NCBI GenBank assembly: GCA_025452005.1
Contig: JANWJK010000043.1
Span: forward strand, 1-35,981
Origin: Acetobacteraceae bacterium
GTDB lineage: Bacteria; Pseudomonadota; Alphaproteobacteria; Acetobacterales; Acetobacteraceae
DNA: 35,981 nucleotides
Direction of reading: 5' to 3'
Below, piece after piece: positions 29,828 to 35,981 of the stretch; the first letter of the stretch is position 1; each line of letters starts with the position of its first letter. The notes beneath the pieces are model-generated. The model saw only the letters and a program-made list of their open reading frames with translations. It was not told the DNA's origin and did no database searches. The position numbers and the translations under genes are program-made.

Positions 29828-30748
29828 ATGGCGGCACGCAGCACAACGCGGATAGTCGGCGGACGCATCGGCGATCCGACGCGCGAGACGGTCGGCCAGC
29901 CGATTCCGGTGATCCTGCCCGAGCCGGGCATTTTGTTTGCGCGACGCGCCGAGCGGCTGGAGTCGCTAGCGGCGGCGGATCATCCGATGGCCGACTGGCT
30001 GCGCTTCACGGCGCGACTCTCGCGAGCACAGCACGAAGCCATAGCGACGCTGCCGATGGCCGAACCGGTTGCCATCACCGAGGGCGAGCCGCCGCTCGGC
30101 TATGACAGCCATCACCGCGAAGCGTACTGGCGAATGGCTCTCGCCGTCGTGCTGCGAGCCGTGGACGGTACCGCGTTGCCGCACCAGGTGCGCGAGGCGA
30201 TCAGTGGGCTGCGGGCGCGCGACACCGCAACGGTGGATGCCTTGGCCGATGCGTATCTACGCGGCGATACACAGAAAGCGGAACGCGGCGAGGCGGTGTT
30301 CATCGCAGCCGCCGTTGCGGCGTATTTCACGCATCGCGCCGCGGTGCTGCCCGCGGCGAACGTGCATCTGCTGGCACAGCGCGGATGTTGCCCGGTATGC
30401 GGCTCCGCCCCGGTGGCCGGTGTGGTGACGGCCGCAGGCCAGGCGCCAGGCGTGCGCTACCTGCACTGCGGCCTGTGCGCAACGGCGTGGAACCACGTGC
30501 GCGCCGTATGCATCGCCTGTGGCAGTTCGCGCGGGCTCGCGCTGCACGGCATCGAGGGCGACGAGGGCGCTGTGCAGGCGGAGACCTGCGACGAGTGCCG
30601 GAGCTACGTGAAGATGCTGTACCAGGCGAAGGACATGGCGGTGGAGCCGATGGCCGACGACCTGGCCTCGCTGGCGCTGGACATGCTGGTGGGGGAAGCG
30701 GGGTACCAGCGGAATGCAGCCAACCCGTTGGTGATCGGCGGGCAATGA
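29828..30748 (+). CDS. fdhE: Formate dehydrogenase accessory protein FdhE
   Basis: Cytoplasmic maturation factor of 306 residues for Tat-exported formate dehydrogenases. The second half is a double rubredoxin-like metal region with four CxxC motifs: CCPVCGSAP, CGLCATAWN, CIACGSS and CDECRSY. The N-terminal half is alpha-helical, as in the family. FdhE binds the catalytic subunit before export. The gene is divergent from the permease (79 bases apart), starts without a visible ribosome site, and overlaps selB by four bases (30745-30748). It thus links enzyme maturation with selenocysteine insertion for the fdnG product encoded 4 kb upstream. Confidence 0.93.
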   Translation: MAARSTTRIVGGRIGDPTRETVGQPIPVILPEPGILFARRAERLESLAAADHPMADWLRFTARLSRAQHEAIATLPMAEPVAITEGEPPLGYDSHHREAYWRMALAVVLRAVDGTALPHQVREAISGLRARDTATVDALADAYLRGDTQKAERGEAVFIAAAVAAYFTHRAAVLPAANVHLLAQRGCCPVCGSAPVAGVVTAAGQAPGVRYLHCGLCATAWNHVRAVCIACGSSRGLALHGIEGDEGAVQAETCDECRSYVKMLYQAKDMAVEPMADDLASLALDMLVGEAGYQRNAANPLVIGGQ

Positions 30749-32628
30749 TCATCGGCACCGCGGGCCACGTCGATCACGGCAAGACGGCACTGGTGAAGGC
30801 ACTGACCGGCATCGACGCCGATCGCCTGGCGGAAGAGAAGCGGCGCGGCATCACCATCGATCTCGGCTACGCCTATACCGATGCGTTCGGCTTCGTCGAT
30901 GTGCCCGGGCATGAGCGTTTCGTGCACACCATGCTGGCCGGCGCCAGCGGCGTCGATGCGGCATTGCTTGTGGTGGCGCTGGACGATGGCGTGATGCCGC
31001 AGACGCGCGAGCACGTGCAGATCCTGCAATTGCTAGGGATCGACCGCGGTGTCGTGGCGTTGACAAAGTCGGACCTCGCGCCCGACCGCGTCGAGGAGGT
31101 CGGTGCCCAGGTGTGTGGGCTGCTGGCCAAGACCGCACTCGCGTCGGCACCGCTGCTGCCGGTGTCGGCGGTGAGCAATGCGGGGATCGAGACATTGCGG
31201 TCGGCACTGCTCGCGCTCGGGCCGCGAGAGCGCGACACCGATCGGTATCCACGCCTTGCCGTCGATCGAGCATTTACGTTGACCGGTGCCGGTCTCGTGG
31301 TCACCGGCACGCTCGTCGCCGGACGCATCCGCGTCGAGGATCGCCTGATGCTGTCGCCCCCCGGCATCGAGTTGCGCGTGCGCGGACTGCATGCGCAGAA
31401 CCGGCCAGCCGACGAAGCGGTCGCCGGTCAGCGCGTTGCGCTGAATGTCACCGGCCCGCGCCTGTCGAAGGATACAGTCACCCGCGGTGACTGGGTGCTG
31501 CACCCCGAGGTGCATGCGCCGACCGCGCGGTTCGACGTCCGGCTTACCTTGCTTGCGGACGAATCACGCGCGCCGCGGGCCAATGCGCCCGTGCATCTGC
31601 ATCTCGGCGCGGCGCATGTCACGGCCCGCGTCGCCGCGGTGGACGCCGAACGGATCGAGCCAGGGAACACGGTGCTGGCGCGGCTGACGCTCGATCGGCC
31701 GATAGGCGCCCTCGCGCGCGACCGGCTGGTACTGCGCGATGCGGCGGCGACGCGCACCATTGGCGGCGGTGTGGTGATCGATCCGTTCCCGCCTCGGCGT
31801 GGCCGGCGCACGCCGGAACGGCTCGCGCAACTGGCCGCACTGGATCAGGCAGAGCCGGCCGATGCACTGCGCGCGCTGTTGGCGCTGCCGCCTGGCTGGA
31901 CCGACCGTATCGGTTACCTGCGCGCTCGCAACCTGCCGCCATCGATGCTGTCATCCGCGACAGCGGTTGCGGTCGGCGATCTGCTGATGACCCCGGCAAC
32001 GCTCGACGCGCTGTGTGCCGGTGTGGTGGAGCGCCTCGCCGCGCATCATGCGGCGGCGCCGGATCAACCGGGGCTGCAGCTCGAACGGCTGCGCATGGCG
32101 ACCCCGGGACGGCCGTCGGCGGCGGCGTTTCGCGTCGTCATCGAGTCGCTGTTTCGGCGCGCCGCGGTGGAGCAGGATGGACCGTGGCTGCGTCTGCCCA
32201 CCCATCGCGCAACGCTGTCGGCACAGGACGAGCGCGTCTGGCAGCAGGTGCGCGGCCTGATCGAAGCCGAACGCTTCCGGCCGCCGCGGACGCGCGACCT
32301 GGCGCGCGCGCTGTCGGTGCCGGAGGCAGCCATGCGGGCGACTCTCAAGCGCGTCCAACGGATGGGCCGGCTGATCGAAGTGGCGCCCGACCAGTTCTTT
32401 CTTAGCGCGACGGTGGCGGAGATGGCCGGTATAGCCGCGGGATTGGCGGAGGCGGCGTCCGCCGGCACGGTCACCGCCGCCGCTTTTCGCGACCAGTTGG
32501 CGAACGGCAGGAAGGTCGCCATCCAGGTGTTGGAGTATTTCGACCGTGCCGGCGTCACGGTGCGGATCGGCGATGAGCGTCGGGTGCGGACAGAGCGGTT
32601 GGAAATGTTCGGCCCGAGCGGTTTGTAG
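30745..32628 (+). CDS. selB: Selenocysteine-specific elongation factor SelB
   Basis: GTPase of 627 residues that carries Sec-tRNA to UGA codons followed by a SECIS. The N-terminal EF-Tu-like domain has G1 GHVDHGKT (residues 7-14), G2 GITID, G3 DVPGHE and G4 TKSD, followed by beta-barrel domains ([17 protein letters not shown]). The C-terminal part is built of winged-helix domains that bind the SECIS; its end, [26 protein letters not shown], is highly typical of SelB. The start ATG overlaps the fdhE stop. Its presence supports reading the fdnG UGA as selenocysteine. selA, the usual neighbour, is absent between fdhE and selB. Confidence 0.96.
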   Translation: MIIGTAGHVDHGKTALVKALTGIDADRLAEEKRRGITIDLGYAYTDAFGFVDVPGHERFVHTMLAGASGVDAALLVVALDDGVMPQTREHVQILQLLGIDRGVVALTKSDLAPDRVEEVGAQVCGLLAKTALASAPLLPVSAVSNAGIETLRSALLALGPRERDTDRYPRLAVDRAFTLTGAGLVVTGTLVAGRIRVEDRLMLSPPGIELRVRGLHAQNRPADEAVAGQRVALNVTGPRLSKDTVTRGDWVLHPEVHAPTARFDVRLTLLADESRAPRANAPVHLHLGAAHVTARVAAVDAERIEPGNTVLARLTLDRPIGALARDRLVLRDAAATRTIGGGVVIDPFPPRRGRRTPERLAQLAALDQAEPADALRALLALPPGWTDRIGYLRARNLPPSMLSSATAVAVGDLLMTPATLDALCAGVVERLAAHHAAAPDQPGLQLERLRMATPGRPSAAAFRVVIESLFRRAAVEQDGPWLRLPTHRATLSAQDERVWQQVRGLIEAERFRPPRTRDLARALSVPEAAMRATLKRVQRMGRLIEVAPDQFFLSATVAEMAGIAAGLAEAASAGTVTAAAFRDQLANGRKVAIQVLEYFDRAGVTVRIGDERRVRTERLEMFGPSGL

Positions 32629-32641
32629 GAGCGGCTGCTCG

Positions 32642-34111
32642 ATGGTCACGGTGTTGTTGGATGGTCTCGTCGCGTTCTGCCGCGTCGCAGCGATGGCGTT
32701 GGTCGCACTGTTGGGAGCGTGCGCGTCGCTGACCGTCGCCGACACCGTTCCGCTGTCGCCGAGTGCCCTTGCGCCGCCGGACAGCGACAGCATCTCGGTC
32801 GGCGGCTATCGGCTGAGTGCGTTGAGTGCGCCGGGCTATGCGCCGGACCTGCTGGTGCTGGTCGCCATGTCCGGCGGGGGCAAGCGGTCGGCGTCGTTCG
32901 GCTACGGCGCGCTGAAGGGCATGCGCGAGGTGAGCGTTCCGCTCCCTGGCGGTCCAAGCCCTTTGCTGCACCAGGTCTCGGCGATCGCGGGCGTCTCGGG
33001 CGGCAGTTTTCCGGCGGCGTATTACGGACTGTACCACGACGCGGCGTTCGGCAGGTTCGAGACCGATTTTCTCTACCAGGACACTGAGAGCTACATCTGG
33101 GGCATCTACCTGCTGCCGTGGAACTGGACATGGTTGGCCGATCCGCTGGTCGGCACCAACGACTTCATGGAGCGCGTGTATGACCGCGCCATGTTCCATG
33201 GCGCCACGTATCGCGACCTGGCCCAGCGCGGCCGTCCGGTCATCGGCGTCGGTGCCACTGACCTGGCCTATGGCAATCCGGTGCTGTTCACCCAGGAAAG
33301 CTTCGATCTGATCTGTTCGGATATCGAGAAGTTCCCCCTGGCGCGCGCGGTGGCCGCGTCGAACGGGTTTCCGGGGCTGTTCTCGCCGATCACACTGACC
33401 AATCACGCGGCCGACTGTGGCGGCCGCAGACCCGGCTGGCTGCGCCAGATCAGCGATGCCGAACGACGGGATCCGCTGTCGCGGCTTGGCGTGCAGGCAC
33501 AGTTGGCCGATCGCTATCTGGATCAGGAGAAGACCCGCTACCTGCATCTCGTCGATGGCGGCGTCGCCGACAACCTCGCGCTGCGCGGCGCCGGTTCAGT
33601 GATGCAGGGGCTCGGCCAGGTGCCGACCGACCTGCGACGCCGCGGCCTGTATCAGGTGCGGCGCATCCTGGTGCTCAGCATCGACGGACAGGGGGCGCAG
33701 GACGCCTCGATTGCCCAGCACCGGGTGGTCGGTGGGGTGTTCTCGCTGCTCGGGCTGGTCTCCGGTGCGCAGATCGACCGCTACAACTTCGAGACGCTGA
33801 CCGCGGTGACCGAGCAGGTACACGAGTTCGCCAGAGTCGTCGCGCAGGTGCGCTGCGCCGACGCGAAGGTGATCGACGGCGCGCGCTGCGACGATGTCAG
33901 CGGCGCGCTGATCCAGATATCGCTGGCGGCCATGCCCGAGGGTCCGGAGAAAGCGGCGCTGCTGGCGATCCCCACCGGCCTGACGCTCAGACCGCAGGAC
34001 GTGGACATGCTGGTGGCGGCAGGCGAAGCGGCGGTCACCGGCTCCGCGCGGCTGCGAGACTTCCTGGCGGACTACCCTGCGCGGCGTGTCGAGGCGCGAT
34101 CGCGCCCCTGA
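32642..34111 (+). CDS. Patatin-like phospholipase lipoprotein
   Basis: Predicted lipoprotein of 489 residues. The signal peptide ends in the lipobox LLGAC, with Cys27 as the acylation site. The patatin core has the glycine-rich oxyanion loop MSGGGKRSASFGYG, the nucleophile motif GVSGGSF with Ser119 and the catalytic Asp305 in VDGGVADN. Such proteins hydrolyse acyl esters of lipids at the envelope. I start at ATG 32642 because AGGAG at 32627-32631 precedes it; that site overlaps the selB stop codon, so the gene may be co-transcribed with fdhE-selB. A functional tie to selenium or formate is not known. Its end is four bases from the convergent amidase stop. Confidence 0.9.
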   Translation: MVTVLLDGLVAFCRVAAMALVALLGACASLTVADTVPLSPSALAPPDSDSISVGGYRLSALSAPGYAPDLLVLVAMSGGGKRSASFGYGALKGMREVSVPLPGGPSPLLHQVSAIAGVSGGSFPAAYYGLYHDAAFGRFETDFLYQDTESYIWGIYLLPWNWTWLADPLVGTNDFMERVYDRAMFHGATYRDLAQRGRPVIGVGATDLAYGNPVLFTQESFDLICSDIEKFPLARAVAASNGFPGLFSPITLTNHAADCGGRRPGWLRQISDAERRDPLSRLGVQAQLADRYLDQEKTRYLHLVDGGVADNLALRGAGSVMQGLGQVPTDLRRRGLYQVRRILVLSIDGQGAQDASIAQHRVVGGVFSLLGLVSGAQIDRYNFETLTAVTEQVHEFARVVAQVRCADAKVIDGARCDDVSGALIQISLAAMPEGPEKAALLAIPTGLTLRPQDVDMLVAAGEAAVTGSARLRDFLADYPARRVEARSRP

Positions 34112-34114
34112 GCG

Positions 34115-35509
34115 CTACGCCACAGGCGGCCGCTTCTTGTGCCACTCGGTGCCGCGCTCATATGCCGCGGCGACGCGCAGCACTGTCGCATCGTCGAAAT
34201 ACCTGCCGACGAACTGTACCGACAGCGGCAGACCGTCGCTCGACAGACCGGCCATCATCGCCAGCGCCGGGTGGCCGGTGACGTTGAACGGCGTGCGCGC
34301 CTGGCGCGGATAGGTGCGGGCTGTCTCGGCGGCATCCTCGATCCGACTCGGCGGATCCATCGAGCTGGCACAGATCAGCACGTCGAAATCGCGGAACGCC
34401 TCCTCGACCGCTGCGATCATCTGCAGCCGCCGGCGCTGTGCACCGACATAGTCGCCGGCGTTCATGAACGCACCCGGCATCAGCCGTTGGCGCGAAAGCT
34501 GTCCATAATCGCCAGGGCGCGAGCGCAGCCAGGGGGCATGGATCGACCAGGCCTCGCTGCACAGGATCACCCGATTGACCGCGGCGAACTCGTTCAGCGA
34601 CGGCAGCGTGATGGTGCGCACCTCGGCCCCTTCCGCCTGGAGCACACGAGCGGCGTCCTCGACAGCCGCAGTGACCTCGGGATGCGCCGGCTTGTCGGTC
34701 TCATGGAAGTGCCGCACGAAGCCCACCCGCAGGTCGCGCACACCGCGATCCAACATGCGGCCGAAATGCCGCGCGCTGCTCGCGGCGCTGCCGGGATCGG
34801 CAGGATCATGGCCCGCGATTGCGTCCAGCAGCAGCGCATTGTCCGCCACGGTGCGGGTCAACGGGCCAACATGGTCGAGCGTGAACGACAGCGGGAACAC
34901 GCCGCGCCGCGACACCAGCCCATAGGTCGGTTTCAACCCGACGATGCCGCAGGCGGAGGCGGGATTGCGCACCGATCCGCCGGTGTCGGATCCCAGTGCC
35001 AGCGGGAACAGCCCGGCGCACACGCCGGCACCGGAGCCGGATGACGAGCCGCCCGGATGATGGTCCGGGTTCCATGGATTGCGCGCCGGCGGAAAGGGCA
35101 GGTCGAAGCTCGGGCCGCCAATGGCGAATTCATGGGTGGCGAGTTTGCCCAGGATGATCGCGCCGGCCTGGCGCAGCTTCGCGACCACAACGGCGTCCGC
35201 GGTGGCGACGTTTTCCACCAGGATCTTCGAGTGGCACGTCGTCGGCAGGCCGGCGACGTCGATGATGTCCTTGATGCCGACCGGCACGCCGTGCAGCGGC
35301 CCCCGTACGCGGCCAGCCGCGATCTCGGTCTCGGCGACGCGGGCCGCATGCATCGCGGCATCGGCATCCAGCCGAATGAAGGCGTGCAGCTTCGGGTCCA
35401 GCCGCTCGATGCGCGACAGCAGCGCGTTCAGCAGCTCCACCGGCGACAGCTTGCGAGCGGCGAACTGCCGCGTCGCCTCGGCGGCCGTGAGCCAGTGCAG
35501 CTCGCTCAC
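34115..35509 (-). CDS. Amidase signature family hydrolase
   Basis: Amidase of 464 residues with the Ser-cisSer-Lys triad: Lys80 in VPVGIKDIIDVAG, the cis-Ser in GGSSSGSGAGV near 155 and the nucleophile Ser179 in GSDTGGSVRNPA. The family includes GatA, AtzE/AtzF and indole-acetamide hydrolase. The substrate cannot be told from sequence alone. The start ATG overlaps by four bases the stop of a small upstream gene (35506-35509), a pairing known for amidases that work with a GatC/AtzG-like subunit. Downstream it converges on the patatin gene. Confidence 0.92.
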   Translation of the reverse strand: MSELHWLTAAEATRQFAARKLSPVELLNALLSRIERLDPKLHAFIRLDADAAMHAARVAETEIAAGRVRGPLHGVPVGIKDIIDVAGLPTTCHSKILVENVATADAVVVAKLRQAGAIILGKLATHEFAIGGPSFDLPFPPARNPWNPDHHPGGSSSGSGAGVCAGLFPLALGSDTGGSVRNPASACGIVGLKPTYGLVSRRGVFPLSFTLDHVGPLTRTVADNALLLDAIAGHDPADPGSAASSARHFGRMLDRGVRDLRVGFVRHFHETDKPAHPEVTAAVEDAARVLQAEGAEVRTITLPSLNEFAAVNRVILCSEAWSIHAPWLRSRPGDYGQLSRQRLMPGAFMNAGDYVGAQRRRLQMIAAVEEAFRDFDVLICASSMDPPSRIEDAAETARTYPRQARTPFNVTGHPALAMMAGLSSDGLPLSVQFVGRYFDDATVLRVAAAYERGTEWHKKRPPVA

Positions 35510-35688
35510 AGCCCTGCTCCCGCACGCATCGGTGGCCAGGGCTCCGCCGCTGGATCGGTTGGATACGCGATCGCACCCTGGTTGCCGAGGGCCTGCTGCG
35601 CGGCCACCGCCACATCGTCAGGGAATTCCGCCAGCGCCTTGTCGAGGCCGGCGGCGTGCGCCAGCTTCGCGATCAGGTTCTTGTCCAT
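35506..35688 (-). CDS. Small amidase partner protein (GatC/AtzG-like by context)
   Basis: Short protein of 60 residues, MDKNLIAKLAHAAGLDKAL at its start and PTDPAAEPWPPMRAGAGL at its end. The ATG at 35688 is preceded by GGAG at good spacing; a longer frame up to 35862 has no such site and is unlike coding sequence. It overlaps the amidase start by four bases, so the two are made together. Size, helical N-terminus and extended proline-containing tail suit a small subunit that wraps the amidase, as AtzG does for AtzE or GatC for GatA. The family match is by context, not by a clear signature. Confidence 0.7.
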   Translation of the reverse strand: MDKNLIAKLAHAAGLDKALAEFPDDVAVAAQQALGNQGAIAYPTDPAAEPWPPMRAGAGL

Positions 35689-35981
35689 GTCGTTCTCCAC
35701 GCGTGTCGCGCCGATCATGCGATCGGCGGCGCGGGAACGGAAGCCGGCAGAAAAGAGGGGCGGTGCCGCTTGTCGCCGCACCGCCCAAGGCAGCCGCGCC
35801 ACGACCGCGCGACATCGGGGAGGAAACAGGACACCGGCCAACGCCGGTTCCATAACCGGCAATATGGCCCTGGAGAATTTATGAAATGGTAACGACGACG
35901 TGTGGATTCGGCGAAATCGTCGTTTACGATGATCACAATTCCAGAAGCAGGAGCGCTGGATGCAGGTTCCGCCGCAACGCA
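35689..35981. other. Upstream region of the amidase operon, no gene seen
   Basis: These 293 bases up to the window edge contain no convincing gene. They should hold the promoter of the amidase pair. AACGACGA (35891-35898) and TCGTCGTT (35917-35924) form an inverted repeat with an 18-base spacer, a possible operator. A gene may begin beyond the edge. Confidence 0.4.

Overview
The window is uniformly GC-rich and densely coded. Its gene content suggests an alphaproteobacterium, perhaps of the Acetobacterales/Rhodospirillales type: an FDH-N formate dehydrogenase, polar amino-acid and sugar ABC importers, gentisate dioxygenase, a two-PDZ HtrA protease and a perfect FixK/FNR-type box. That placement is inference; there is no rRNA or tRNA marker here. 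I saw no insertion sequence, CRISPR array, tRNA or rRNA.

Layout. Positions 1-1583 hold a GMC-family FAD oxidoreductase (minus) whose 3' end is scrambled. The first 126 bases are an exact inverted copy of 397-522, and a conserved C-terminal segment is missing near 180, so this edge looks like a fold-back chimera or a real rearrangement. Positions 1619-8805 (minus) hold an overlapping pair: an Eco57I/DrmMI-like adenine methyltransferase and a SNF2-type DrmD-like helicase. This is a probable phage-defence module without the other DISARM genes. Positions 8873-11794 (minus) are a complete polar amino-acid ABC importer. Positions 11944-14580 (plus) hold a carboxylesterase and gentisate 1,2-dioxygenase, closed by a strong hairpin. 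Position 14607-16121 (minus) is a periplasmic HtrA/Do protease. Positions 16419-22870 (plus) are a sugar operon: binding protein, two permeases, FGGY kinase (frameshifted) and a fucose-isomerase-like protein, with no ABC ATPase gene.

Positions 22997-32628 form a formate dehydrogenase/selenocysteine region. The catalytic subunit gene is interrupted by an in-frame UGA at 23588-23590, which is the selenocysteine codon and is followed by a well-formed bacterial SECIS hairpin. The iron-sulphur subunit and cytochrome b subunit follow. After them, on the opposite strand, lie an NCS2 nucleobase permease with an unusual soluble C-terminal extension and a STAS-domain anti-sigma-antagonist-like protein. 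The plus strand then resumes with fdhE and selB, the factor that reads the UGA/SECIS. A patatin-like lipoprotein follows selB directly. The window ends with a minus-strand amidase and its small GatC/AtzG-like partner, and about 290 bases without a recognisable gene.

How the parts fit. FdnG-FdxH-FdnI would oxidise formate in the periplasm and pass electrons to quinone. FdhE helps maturation and SelB delivers Sec-tRNA, so enzyme and decoding factor are encoded together; selA, selC, selD and fdhD are not in the window. The best candidates for something little described are the permease/STAS pair inside the formate cluster and the stand-alone helicase-methylase pair.
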